From Streptomyces sp. CB02414 (lineage in GTDB: Bacteria; Actinomycetota; Actinomycetes; Streptomycetales; Streptomycetaceae), in contig NZ_LIPF01000005.1 of the NCBI RefSeq assembly GCF_001905385.1, forward strand, positions 1 to 64,000: a stretch of DNA of 64,000 nt. Direction: 5' to 3'. The stretch's first letter is position 1. Each line of letters begins with the position of its first letter. The translations under genes and the position numbers were made by a program. This document shows, piece after piece, positions 45,108 to 52,931 of the stretch. The notes beneath the pieces were generated by a model. The model was not told the origin of the DNA. It saw only the letters and a program-made list of their open reading frames with translations, and made no database searches.

Positions 45108-46730
45108 CTAGGCGGGATACCCGACAGCTTCTGGCGTGGTTTCCCGAAGTTCTCCCTCCTCCAGCAGCAGCCACCGGGTGATGCCGACCGACTCCAGGAA
45201 CGGCATGTCGTGGCTGGCCACGATCAGCGCCCCCTCGTACGACTCCAGCGCCGTGGTGAGCTGCCGGACGCTCGCCATGTCCAGGTTGTTCGTCGGCTCG
45301 TCCAGCATCAGCAGCTGCGGCGCGGGCTCCGCCAGCATCAGCGCGGCCAGCGTCGCCCGGAAGCGCTCGCCGCCGGACAGCGTGTCCGCCGGCTGGTCGG
45401 CACGGGCGCCCCGGAACAGGAAGCGCGCCAGCCGCGCCCGGATCCGGTTGTTGGTGGCGCCCGGCGCGAACCGGGCCACGTTCTCGGCGACGGTCAGCCC
45501 GCCGTCGAGGACGTCGAGGCGCTGCGGCAGGAACCGCAGCGGCACGTGCGCCGTCGCCTCGCCCGCCACCGGCTCCAGCTCGCCGGCGACGGTCCGCAGC
45601 AGCGTGGACTTGCCCGCGCCGTTGCGGCCGACCAGCGCGATCCGCTCCGGGCCGTGCAGGTCCAGCCCGCCCGCCCGGGCCCCGTACCGCAGCTCCAGGT
45701 CCCGCAGGGTGAGCACGGACCGGCCCGGCGGCACGGCCGTGTACGGCAGGTCGACGCGGATCTCGTCGTCGTCCCGCACGGCCTCCACCGCGTCGTCGAG
45801 CCGCTCCCTGGCCTCGGCGAGCTTCTCCTCGTGCATGATGCGGTGCTTGCCCGCGGACTCCTGTGCCGCGCGCTTGCGTGCCCCCATGACGATCTTCGGC
45901 TCGCGCTTCTGGTCCCACATCTTCTGGCCGTACCGCTTGCGGCGGGCCAGCTTCATCTGGGCCTCGGTCAGCTCGCGCTTCTGCTTGCGCAGATCGGACT
46001 CGGCGACCCGCACCATGCGCTCGGCCGCCTCCTGCTCGACGGCGAGGGCCTCCTCGTACGCCGAGAAACTGCCGCCGTACCAGGTGATCTCCCCGGAGCG
46101 CAGGTCGGCGATCTGGTCGACCAGGTCCAGCAGCTCCCGGTCATGACTGACCACGACCATGACGCCCGGCCAGGATTCGACGGCCGCGTACAGCCGCCGG
46201 CGCGCGTACAGGTCGAGGTTGTTGGTCGGCTCGTCCAGCAGCAGGACGTCGGGCCGGCGCAGCAGCAGCGCGGCCAGCCGCAGCAGCACCGACTCGCCGC
46301 CCGACACCTCGCCGACGGTGCGGTCGAGGCCCACATGGCCCAGTCCGAGTTCGCCGAGTGCGGCGAGGGCGCGTTCCTCGACGTCCCAGTCGTCGCCGAC
46401 CGTCTCGAAGTGCTCCTCGGCCACGTCACCGGCCTCGATGGCGTGCAGGGCGGCCCGCTGTGCGGCGATGCCGAGCGCCTCGTCGACCCGCAGCGTGACG
46501 TCGAGCGTGACGTTCTGCGGCAGGTAGCCGACCTCGCCGGCCACGCGGACGGCGCCTTCGGCCGGGGTGAGCCGACCGGCGATCAGCTTCAACAGGGTCG
46601 ACTTTCCCGACCCGTTGACGCCGACGAGCCCGGTGCGGCCGGTACCGAAGGAGGTGTCCAGTCCCTCGAAGACGGGGGTGCCGTCGGGCCAGGCGAAGGA
46701 GAGGGACGTGCAGGTGATCGAAATAGACAT
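45108..46730 (-). CDS. ABC-F ATPase (translation/antibiotic-resistance type)
   Basis: 540 residues with two soluble ABC domains. Domain 1: GVNGSGKSTLLKLIAGRL, VSGGESVLLRLAALLL, VLLLDEPTNNLD. The linker is charged (about 205-310; KRYGQKMWDQKREPKIVMGA). Domain 2: GRNGAGKSTLLRTVAGEL, LSGGERFRATLAALML, LLMLDEPTNNLD. Its leader RNA of about 250 bases has a strong promoter and an intrinsic terminator in front of the coding region, the arrangement known for antibiotic-induced ABC-F genes. I recall the S. coelicolor gene near here being in the WblC regulon, in line with the promoter described below. Confidence 0.92.
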   Translation of the reverse strand: MSISITCTSLSFAWPDGTPVFEGLDTSFGTGRTGLVGVNGSGKSTLLKLIAGRLTPAEGAVRVAGEVGYLPQNVTLDVTLRVDEALGIAAQRAALHAIEAGDVAEEHFETVGDDWDVEERALAALGELGLGHVGLDRTVGEVSGGESVLLRLAALLLRRPDVLLLDEPTNNLDLYARRRLYAAVESWPGVMVVVSHDRELLDLVDQIADLRSGEITWYGGSFSAYEEALAVEQEAAERMVRVAESDLRKQKRELTEAQMKLARRKRYGQKMWDQKREPKIVMGARKRAAQESAGKHRIMHEEKLAEARERLDDAVEAVRDDDEIRVDLPYTAVPPGRSVLTLRDLELRYGARAGGLDLHGPERIALVGRNGAGKSTLLRTVAGELEPVAGEATAHVPLRFLPQRLDVLDGGLTVAENVARFAPGATNNRIRARLARFLFRGARADQPADTLSGGERFRATLAALMLAEPAPQLLMLDEPTNNLDMASVRQLTTALESYEGALIVASHDMPFLESVGITRWLLLEEGELRETTPEAVGYPA

Positions 46731-46841
46731 ACGGGTCTCCGCGGTTGCTTGAAGCCGTCAGGGGCAAACGCGTATCGAGACACCGGGAGGCGGCGACCGC
46801 CGTCGGGCGGGGAAGGAGGATCCCGGGGAGTGCTGGGCACG

Positions 46842-46864
46842 AAAAAAAGCCCTGCTCCGCAAGG
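46842..46864 (-). terminator. intrinsic terminator/attenuator in the ABC-F leader
   Basis: On the minus strand CCTTGC (46864-46859), loop GGA, GCAGGG (46855-46850), then C and seven Ts (46848-46842). This is a textbook stem plus U-tract, very rare in this GC-rich genome. It lies about 120 bases after the predicted transcript start and 110 bases before the ABC-F ATG, so it would stop transcription unless read-through is induced. Confidence 0.85.
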
Positions 46865-46939
46865 ACGGCTCGAACGCCGAGGTCGCACGCGGCGTGCACA
46901 TGTGACATGCGTTGACATGTGACGCGGTGTCTCAGGACC

Positions 46940-46962
46940 TCAGACGAGCAACGTCCTTCTCC
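46940..46962 (-). promoter_or_regulatory. candidate three-codon leader ORF with strong ribosome binding site
   Basis: GGAGAAGG at 46962-46955 is followed after three bases by TTG-CTC-GTC-TGA (46951-46940), encoding Met-Leu-Val. It begins about 30 bases into the predicted transcript, upstream of the attenuator. A minimal ORF with a good ribosome binding site could be the antibiotic sensor. It could also be a chance ORF; longer AUG-initiated frames starting at 46918 lack a ribosome binding site. Confidence 0.4.
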
Positions 46963-46988
46963 AATCGGCGGCAACAGAAGCGTCGTAC

Positions 46989-47025
46989 ACAGTAAGAGAG
47001 ACCGGTCCGACTGTCAACGCTTTTT
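46989..47025 (-). promoter_or_regulatory. consensus promoter with WhiB7/WblC-type A-tract for the ABC-F gene
   Basis: On the minus strand: AAAAA (47025-47021), GCG, TTGACA (47017-47012), 17-base spacer, TACTGT (46994-46989). An A/T tract three bases upstream of a near-perfect -35 is the known hallmark of promoters activated by WhiB7-family proteins (WblC in Streptomyces), which turn on ribosome-drug resistance genes. The predicted start is near 46982. The rest of 46731-47061 is leader RNA with no protein-coding gene. Confidence 0.75.
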
Positions 47026-47061
47026 CGTAGGTCCGGTCTCACGGCCCTTAGGAGGCACCCC

Positions 47062-47739
47062 GTGCCCGACGGCTCGCTCTCCCTGCCGGCCCGGCTCTGC
47101 CTGCTGGCCTGGGACCCCACACGGCCCGGCGCCACCGACACCGCCCGGGTCCACCACCTCGTGCGCGCGGGCGCCCTCACCGAGCTGGCACGACGAGGTC
47201 TGCTCACCGACGACGAGGGCATCGCCACCCCCGTCGACCTCGACTCCCGCACCGGGGACGCCGTCCTGGACGGGCTGCTCGAACTCGTCCGCGAGTCCGC
47301 GCCGCACAGGTGGCGGACCTGGGTGCGGCGGTACGCCCGGGTCACCTTCGATGCCGCCAGGGAGCAGCTGGTGGCCGAGGGCTGTCTGCGCGCCGAGAGG
47401 AAGCGGGTCCTCGGCGTCTTCCCGTCGGTGGAGTACGTCCTGGCGCGCGCCGCGGCGGCCCGGACGCTGAGCGCCCGGACGCGGTCCGTCCTGGAGGGCG
47501 CGGTGCCGGCCGGTGAGGTATCCGAGCGGGACGCGGTCGTGGCCGTACTGGCGGCGGCCGCGGAACCGGGCCCCCTCGGGCCCGCCGCGACCCGCGCGGG
47601 CCGGGAGGCGCGGGTCGCGGAACTGACCGAACACGGCGCGGCGTCGGCGCCCGGCCTGCGCGAGATCCTGCTCGAGGTGCGGGGCGCGTTGCGCGCGGAG
47701 CCGGCGGACGTCGCCGTGACGTCGCCGGGCGGCGGCTGA
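47062..47739 (+). CDS. GPP34-family (Golgi phosphoprotein 3-like) protein
   Basis: 225 residues from GTG 47062 (AGGAGG, 6-base spacing). The GPP34 layout shows in SLPARLCLLAWDPTR at the N-terminus, the winged-helix-like LVRAGALTELARRGLLTDDE near 30-50, and the helical C-terminal half. Eukaryotic GPP34 binds phosphatidylinositol 4-phosphate; actinobacterial members are abundant but uncharacterised. Divergent from the ABC-F leader. Confidence 0.85.
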   Translation: MPDGSLSLPARLCLLAWDPTRPGATDTARVHHLVRAGALTELARRGLLTDDEGIATPVDLDSRTGDAVLDGLLELVRESAPHRWRTWVRRYARVTFDAAREQLVAEGCLRAERKRVLGVFPSVEYVLARAAAARTLSARTRSVLEGAVPAGEVSERDAVVAVLAAAAEPGPLGPAATRAGREARVAELTEHGAASAPGLREILLEVRGALRAEPADVAVTSPGGG

Positions 47740-47771
47740 GGCGGTCCGGGAGGGCGGCCCCGGGGCGTCTC

Positions 47772-48188
47772 TCAGCAGGTGCCGCGCATCAGCTCGGCCA
47801 GTTCGTGGTCCAGGTCCAGCTGGAGGTGCTCCAACCCCACCGGCACCAGCTCGCCGGTGGCCTGCAGGAACCGGCGCAGCTCGCCCGAGCGGACGTGGAT
47901 CACGGCGGTGCCCTCGGGCGCGTGGAACTCCAGCACGGTGCGGTCGTACCCGTACGGCCGCACCCGCACGTCGCCGTGGCCGTCCGGCTCCCGCATGCCC
48001 GAGATGAGCAGCTCGCGGGAGAACGTCCAGCACACCTCCACGCCTTCGAGGGTGGCGGGGGCCGGGAAGGTCATGCGGACGGCGAACGGGTCGCTGCGGT
48101 CGTAGCGCAGCGTGGCGGGAATGTTCGGCATACGCGGCGCGGCGGCGACGAGACGCGCCTCGACCGGCTGTTCGATGACGGTGGACAA
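47772..48188 (-). CDS. ssgD: SsgA-like sporulation/cell-wall protein (SALP)
   Basis: 138 residues from TTG 48188, chosen for GGGAG 7 bases upstream. An ATG-started longer form is possible but would have no ribosome binding site. Family blocks: PATLRYDRSDPFAVRMTFPA near 30, VCWTFSRELLISGMREPDGH near 55, GDVRVRPYGYDRTVLEFHAP near 75, and a charged C-terminus. SALPs are found only in sporulating actinomycetes and control steps of septation and peptidoglycan turnover. Assignment to SsgD rests on gene position, which I recall as SCO6722. Confidence 0.88.
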   Translation of the reverse strand: MSTVIEQPVEARLVAAAPRMPNIPATLRYDRSDPFAVRMTFPAPATLEGVEVCWTFSRELLISGMREPDGHGDVRVRPYGYDRTVLEFHAPEGTAVIHVRSGELRRFLQATGELVPVGLEHLQLDLDHELAELMRGTC

Positions 48189-48432
48189 CGCCTTGCTCCC
48201 TCGTGACGGCTGGACGGGCGGGGGGTGGTTGGGCCGGGCACTGGAAGAGACGACGGAATCAGCCAATCCGTGCACACGATGAGCGAGTGACCTCTGTCAC
48301 CGCGTTCATGCACGGGAGTGACGTGACTCTCCTCGCGTGCCACGCAAGGCACTTGGGCCACTCGCGCGCGGCCGTGCGTGCCGTGCCCGGTCCTCTGGAC
48401 GGCGCGGGAGCAGTGGGCTAGCTTCGCCCGCC

Positions 48433-49569
48433 ATGAGGCGCTTGGGGAGCATGCGACGCACGGCACGCACGGCACGGTCCGCCCGCGCGGGCGGCGGGCG
48501 CACGGCACGGGCGGTGATCGCGGGGGCGGTGTCCGCGGCCGCCCTCGCCGCGCTGACGGCGGCGACCCCCGCGCAGGCGCACCAGCGACCGCACTGGGAC
48601 CTGAAGGGCACCGGGGCCGCCGGGGCGTCCGACGTCCGCTTCCGCGGCCTCGCGGCGGTCAGCCGGCACACCGCCTGGGTGGCCGGCAGCCGAGGCACCG
48701 TCCTGCGCACCACCGACGGCGGCGACACCTGGCGGAACGTCTCGCCACCGGGCGCGGGCGAGCTGGAGTTCCGCGACGTCGAGGCGTTCGACGCCCGGCG
48801 GGCCGTGGTGCTGGCCATCGGCGAGGGCGAGGCGTCCCGCGTCTACCGCACCGACGACGGCGGGGCCACCTGGACCGAGTCCTTCCGCAACACCGACCCA
48901 CGGGCCTTCTACGACTGCCTCACCTTCTTCGACCGCCGGCACGGCCTCGCCATGAGCGACCCGGTGGACGGGAAGTTCCGCATCCTGTCGACCAGCGACG
49001 GCGGACGCTCCTGGAAGGTACTGCCCAGCCGGGGCATGCCGGCCGCGCAGAACGGCGAGGCCGGGTTCGCGGCCAGTGGCCAGTGCCTGGTCGCCTCGGG
49101 ACCGAAGGACGTCTGGCTGGCCACCGGCGGCGCGGCACGCGCACGCGTGCTGCACTCCGCCGACCGCGGACTCACCTGGACGGCGGCCGACGCCCCGGTT
49201 CCGGCCGGCGACCCGGCCCGGGGCGTCTTCGCTCTCGCCTTCCGCGACCGCGTCCACGGGCTCGCCGTCGGCGGCGACTTCCGCCCCGGCGAGGCGTCCC
49301 CGAGCGCGGCGGCGCGGACCACCGACGGCGGCGGCACCTGGCGGTCCGCCGGCCGTTCGCCCGACGCCTACCGTTCCGGCGTCGCCTGGCTCCCGCACAG
49401 CCGCGTCGCGGCCCTCGCGGTCGGCCCCACCGGCACGGACCTCACCACGGACGGCGGCCGCAGCTGGCGGACGGTCGACACGGGCTCGTACGACACCGTG
49501 GACTGCACCGCCGACCTGGGCTGTTGGGCGGCGGGCGAGCAGGGGCGGGTCGCCCGGCTGGAGCGCTGA
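48433..49569 (+). CDS. secreted BNR/YCF48-like beta-propeller protein
   Basis: 378 residues. The signal peptide (AVIAGAVSAAALAALTAATP) ends near AQAHQ. Repeats with Asp-box-like motifs TTDGGDTW, RTDDGGATWTES, STSDGGRSW, RTTDGGGTWRS and TTDGGRSWRT run through the protein, giving a six- or seven-bladed propeller as in YCF48/sialidase-like proteins. A catalytic sialidase triad is not evident, so a binding or assembly role is as likely as hydrolysis. TAGCTT at 48419-48424, eight bases before the ATG, predicts a leaderless transcript. Confidence 0.8.
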   Translation: MRRLGSMRRTARTARSARAGGGRTARAVIAGAVSAAALAALTAATPAQAHQRPHWDLKGTGAAGASDVRFRGLAAVSRHTAWVAGSRGTVLRTTDGGDTWRNVSPPGAGELEFRDVEAFDARRAVVLAIGEGEASRVYRTDDGGATWTESFRNTDPRAFYDCLTFFDRRHGLAMSDPVDGKFRILSTSDGGRSWKVLPSRGMPAAQNGEAGFAASGQCLVASGPKDVWLATGGAARARVLHSADRGLTWTAADAPVPAGDPARGVFALAFRDRVHGLAVGGDFRPGEASPSAAARTTDGGGTWRSAGRSPDAYRSGVAWLPHSRVAALAVGPTGTDLTTDGGRSWRTVDTGSYDTVDCTADLGCWAAGEQGRVARLER

Positions 49570-49640
49570 CGCCGCGCGGGGCGGGGTGCTCGTCCGTAAC
49601 GTGGGTACCCGTTCACCGAACGTGAGAGGAGTGAGCGGAC

Positions 49641-49970
49641 ATGCCGAGCGGTTCCAGCTCCAAGCGGGAGCGGCAGTACGAGCACATCAAGGACAGCGCC
49701 GAGGACCGTGGCGCGAGCACCGGGCGCGCCAAGGAGATCGCGGCCCGGACGGTGAACAAGGAGCGCGCGCAGTCCGGCGAGTCCAAGACCGCCAGCCGCA
49801 CGTCCACGCGGGACAAGTCGCCGAGCAAGCGAGGCGGCCAGCGGTCCGGCAACCGCCAGGGTCCGCAGGGACAGACCAAGGAGCAGCTGTACCAGGAGGC
49901 CAAGCGCCGCGACATCAGCGGCCGTTCGAACATGAACAAGGGCGAGCTGCAGCGCGCGCTCGGCAAGTGA
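49641..49970 (+). CDS. small basic protein with SAP/Rho-N-like C-terminus
   Basis: 109 residues, strongly basic. The first 75 residues are low-complexity (Ser/Lys/Arg/Gly/Gln; TKDKSPSKRGG-like), with EREKQYEHIKD-type start and the helix RAKEIAARTVNKERAQ. The last 35 (KEQLYQEAKRRDISGRSNMN then KGELQRALGK) match the helix-extended-loop-helix of SAP or Rho-N nucleic-acid-binding modules. Often annotated 'plasmid stabilisation protein'. GGAG lies nine bases before the ATG. A DNA- or RNA-binding role is inferred. Confidence 0.75.
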   Translation: MPSGSSSKRERQYEHIKDSAEDRGASTGRAKEIAARTVNKERAQSGESKTASRTSTRDKSPSKRGGQRSGNRQGPQGQTKEQLYQEAKRRDISGRSNMNKGELQRALGK

Positions 49971-49980
49971 GCCGTTTCGC

Positions 49981-50277
49981 CTAACCGAGGGTCTCCCGGT
50001 ACGGCTCCAGCGCCGGCGCCGTCTTCGTGGCGACGAACTCGGTGACGCGGTAGGCGCACACGCCCGCCCTGACGAAGGGGTCGCCCGCCGCGATCTCCTC
50101 GACCCGCGCGCGGTCCTCCGCGACGGCGATGATGACTCCGCCGTCGCGGGGCTCCTTGCGTCCGGACGCAAGGACCACCCCCCGCGCGTACAACTCGTCG
50201 AGCCACGCCACGTGCTCCTCCAGCACGGCGTCGACGGCTTCCAGCGAGGCGGTGTAGGACAGCTCCAGAACGAACAT
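49981..50277 (-). CDS. YciI-family protein
   Basis: 98 residues: MFVLELSYTASLEAVDAVLE, then HVAWLDELYARGVVLASGRK and AGDPFVRAGVCAYRVTEFVA, a ferredoxin-like alpha/beta fold with the family's conserved His and Asp (EEHVAWLD, AAGDPF). Enzyme activity is unknown for most members. TACGCT (50290-50285) seven bases before the ATG points to leaderless expression. It is divergent from endonuclease V, separated by 42 bases. Confidence 0.85.
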   Translation of the reverse strand: MFVLELSYTASLEAVDAVLEEHVAWLDELYARGVVLASGRKEPRDGGVIIAVAEDRARVEEIAAGDPFVRAGVCAYRVTEFVATKTAPALEPYRETLG

Positions 50278-50319
50278 GATCGCGAGCGTACTCCGGGGTC
50301 CCGTAGGCTTGCGGCCACC

Positions 50320-51021
50320 ATGACGACCGTGACCGCGCAGACCCCCGCCGACTGGCCCGTGACCGAGGAGCGGGCCCGCGCCGTCCAGGACGAACTGCGG
50401 GCCCGCGCGGTGCTCGACGAGCCGGGGCCGCCGCCCGGTACGGGCCGGGTGACCGGTGTGGACGTCGCCTACGACGACCAGCGCGACGTCGTCGCCGCGG
50501 CCGCCGTCGTCCTCGACGCCGCGACCCTCGACGTCGTCGCCGAGTCCACTGCCGTCGGGCGGATCTCCTTCCCGTACGTGCCCGGTCTGCTCGCCTTCCG
50601 CGAGATCCCGACCGTCCTCGCCGCCCTGGACGCGCTGCCCTGCCCGCCCGGCCTGGTCGTCTGCGACGGCTACGGCCTGGCCCACCCGCGCCGCTTCGGT
50701 CTCGCCAGCCATCTCGGGGTGCTGACCGGCCTGCCCACGATCGGCGTCGCCAAGAACCCGTTCACCTTCACCCACGACGGACCGGACGCACCGCGCGGCA
50801 GCACGTCGCCGCTGCTCGACGGCGCCGAGGAGGTCGGGCGGGCCGTGCGCACGCGGGACGGCGTCAAGCCGGTCTTCGTCTCCGTCGGCCACCGGGTGAG
50901 CCTGGACAACGCCTGCGCCCACACCCTGGCGCTGGCCCCGGCCTACCGTCTGCCGGAAACCACCCGCAGGGCCGACGCCCTGTGCCGCCAGGCCCTGCGG
51001 GCGGCCACCTACCCGGCCTGA
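50320..51021 (+). CDS. nfi: endonuclease V (deoxyinosine 3' endonuclease)
   Basis: 233 residues from the ATG at 50320. Motifs: GVDVAYDDQRD (metal Asp, near 42), SFPYVPGLLAFREIPTVLAA (PYIP-like wedge and Glu, near 85), LVVCDGYGLAHPRRFGLASH (Asp and His, near 115), IGVAKNPF and VSVGHRVSLDNA. It nicks DNA one base 3' of hypoxanthine in repair of deaminated adenine. TAGGCT at 50304-50309 is a likely -10. Confidence 0.93.
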   Translation: MTTVTAQTPADWPVTEERARAVQDELRARAVLDEPGPPPGTGRVTGVDVAYDDQRDVVAAAAVVLDAATLDVVAESTAVGRISFPYVPGLLAFREIPTVLAALDALPCPPGLVVCDGYGLAHPRRFGLASHLGVLTGLPTIGVAKNPFTFTHDGPDAPRGSTSPLLDGAEEVGRAVRTRDGVKPVFVSVGHRVSLDNACAHTLALAPAYRLPETTRRADALCRQALRAATYPA

Positions 51022-51203
51022 TCCTCGACGCTCCAGCGGCCCACCTCCCGGTACGCCGAGTCGTAGATCTCGGCACCGTCGCCGGGCCGCAGTCCGTAGT
51101 GCTTCAGGTTGCCGCCCCAGTACCGCAGGATCCGCTGCAGCTCGCCCGCGGGGTCCTCGGCGAGCGCGCCCTCGTCCATGGTGACTTCGAGAAGGAACTT
51201 CAT
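51009..51203 (-). CDS. small conserved-type protein (64 aa)
   Basis: A complete 64-residue ORF: MKFLLEVTMDEGALAEDPAG, then ELQRILRYWGGNLKHYGLRP, ending SVEDQAG. It has an alpha/beta composition with no membrane segment. The 3' end overlaps the nfi stop region by 13 bases on the opposite strand. Similar short proteins are frequent in Streptomyces. The function is unknown. Confidence 0.7.
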   Translation of the reverse strand: MKFLLEVTMDEGALAEDPAGELQRILRYWGGNLKHYGLRPGDGAEIYDSAYREVGRWSVEDQAG

Positions 51204-51383
51204 GCCTTCAAGGGTTTCATTGAACTCCTTCTTGGGACTTTACCGCGCTCCGCCGCAGGCGTAGACGTCCAGTGGCGGCCAAAGTCTCAAATCGCGCTGA
51301 CGGTCGCCGGGCGCCGGTGCTCAGCGGCGGCTGAGTATCCGTACGGATGCGCCCGTCCCGTCGGCGGCGGCAGGCTGGAGGGC

Positions 51384-51533
51384 ATGACGACACACCGCAC
51401 CCACGAGCAGCCCGCCCGCCGGCCCGCACCGCGCAACGAGCGGGCGGTGGTCGCCGGGCTGGTGCTCGCCGTGGGCGCGGGACTGGCCTGGGCCGGCGGG
51501 ATGATCTGCACGATCGTCGGGTGGTCGAGTTAG
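51384..51533 (+). CDS. small single-pass membrane protein (49 aa)
   Basis: A 49-residue ORF starting MTTHRTHEQPARRPAPRNER and containing one hydrophobic helix (AVVAGLVLAVGAGLAWAGGM) and ending ICTIVGWSS. GGAGG stands just before the ATG. The basic N-terminus predicts an inward-facing N-end. Coding bias supports it; no family is recognised. The preceding 51204-51383 holds no gene. Confidence 0.6.
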   Translation: MTTHRTHEQPARRPAPRNERAVVAGLVLAVGAGLAWAGGMICTIVGWSS

Positions 51534-51547
51534 GCGGCGAAAGAAGG

Positions 51548-52726
51548 TCAGCGGGTCGCCGCCACCCGGAAGCGGAGGCCCGCGGCCCGCAGGCGCCCGG
51601 TCAGGGCGTCGCCCATCGCCACGGCCGTCGTGACCTGCCCGGAAGTCGGGGGCAGGTCGTCGAGGGCGAGGGAGAGCGCCGCCTCGGCGAACATCTTCGC
51701 CGTCTCGTCGTACCCGGGGTCGCCGCCCGCGACCTCGGTGAACACCTTCCGGCCGCCGCCCTCGCCCACGAAGCGGACCGAGAACCAGCTCTTCGCCCGC
51801 TTCTCGGCGCTCGGACCGTCCCCCGGCTCCAGCCGGGCGGACAGCCACCGCCGCGCGGGCGGCACCTGCGCCGCCGTCACCAGCGCGGCCACCGCCGCCA
51901 CGCCGCCCACCGCGACGGGCAGTCGCCGCACGGCCGCGTAGTGGCGGTAGCGGAAGTCGGGGCCGTAGCGGTCCAGGGCCTTCGCGGAACGGCGCACGAT
52001 CTGCGCGTCGACGGTCGGCAGCGGCAACGCCCAGGCGCCCACCTCCCCGGCGAACCGGGGCGCGCCCGTCGGCGTCACCGCGCGGCGGCCCACCAGCCGG
52101 GGCTCGTGCCGCCTGCGTTCCAGCGCGGCGGCCCGCAGCTGCCGGCCGCGCGCGAACTGGCCCAGCGCCGAGGCGAACGTACCGCCGGAGAAGGCGGCGT
52201 CGGCGCTCACGTAGCCGTCCACGGTCAGCGGCACGCCCTCGGGCAGCTGCCGCACGGTGAAGTACACGCCGAGGTCGTGCGGAACGGAGTCGAAACCGCA
52301 GGCGTGCACCAGCCGCGCCCCGGTCTCCCGCGCGCGTGCGTCATGACGGACGTACGTCAGGTCCACGAACTCGGGCTCACCGGTGAGGTCGAGGTAGTCC
52401 GTGCCCGCATCCGCGCAGGCGCCGGCGAGCGCGTCGCCGTACCGGACGTACGGGCCCACCGTCGTGGCCACCACGCGCGCGTGCCCGGCGAGTTCGCGTA
52501 CCGTGGCTGGTTCGGACACGTCGGCGCGCAGGACCCCGACGTCCGGAGCACCGGGCAGCCGGTCCCGCAGTCGGCGCAGTTTCTCCTTGCTGCGGCCGGC
52601 GATCGCCCAGCGCAACCCCTCGGGCGCGTGCGCGGCGAGGTAGCGCGCGGTGAGCTCGCCGACGAATCCCGTCGCTCCGAAGAGCACGATGTCGTACGGC
52701 CGGTCGGCCTTGTTCTGCCCGCTCAT
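51548..52726 (-). CDS. saccharopine-dehydrogenase-like / trans-acting enoyl reductase-type oxidoreductase
   Basis: 392 residues. N-terminal Rossmann fold DIVLFGATGFVGELTARYLA (GxxGxxG), then WAIAGRSKEKLRRLRDRLPG and a hydrophobic membrane-associating stretch (VAVGGVAAVAALVTAAQVPP, near 280). The same architecture is seen in the mycobacterial trans-acting enoyl reductase of lipid synthesis and in annotated membrane-bound saccharopine dehydrogenases. The substrate is unknown. It is divergent from the CoA-transferase operon across a regulatory-looking 205-base gap. Confidence 0.8.
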   Translation of the reverse strand: MSGQNKADRPYDIVLFGATGFVGELTARYLAAHAPEGLRWAIAGRSKEKLRRLRDRLPGAPDVGVLRADVSEPATVRELAGHARVVATTVGPYVRYGDALAGACADAGTDYLDLTGEPEFVDLTYVRHDARARETGARLVHACGFDSVPHDLGVYFTVRQLPEGVPLTVDGYVSADAAFSGGTFASALGQFARGRQLRAAALERRRHEPRLVGRRAVTPTGAPRFAGEVGAWALPLPTVDAQIVRRSAKALDRYGPDFRYRHYAAVRRLPVAVGGVAAVAALVTAAQVPPARRWLSARLEPGDGPSAEKRAKSWFSVRFVGEGGGRKVFTEVAGGDPGYDETAKMFAEAALSLALDDLPPTSGQVTTAVAMGDALTGRLRAAGLRFRVAATR

Positions 52727-52840
52727 GACACCCCTTCGTCACCCGTCGGCAACCCCTGGACCCGGAACGCGCGCCGTTGCCGGTGGCCGAGGCTAGCGTG
52801 AGGACCGCCGGCCCGAAGAGGGGTCGCCCCATAATTGGCT

Positions 52841-52918
52841 AAGCGCTTGCTCGCTCGGGTCTTGTGCCCAGTGGAACACGTTCTTAGCATCACTGGTGTT
52901 ACATCAGTTGTGTCACAG
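52841..52918. promoter_or_regulatory. dyads upstream of the CoA-transferase/thiolase/FadB operon
   Basis: AAGCGCTT (52841-52848) is a perfect palindrome inside CTAAGCGCTTGC, a form common at TetR-type operators of acyl-CoA genes. A second element at 52896-52916 has arms GTGNNAC-N7-GTNNCAC, and it overlaps the word GTGTCACAG (52910-52918) that recurs inverted upstream of the MerR gene (58343-58351). The second element lies 16 bases from the ATG at 52932. Regulator identities are inferred. Confidence 0.5.
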
Positions 52919-52931
52919 AGCTGGGGGCTCC

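Noticed and set aside
46589..46918. 109-codon minus-strand frame in the ABC-F leader as a real protein
   Set aside because: No ribosome binding site, it runs through the attenuator hairpin, and it overlaps the ABC-F start in another frame.
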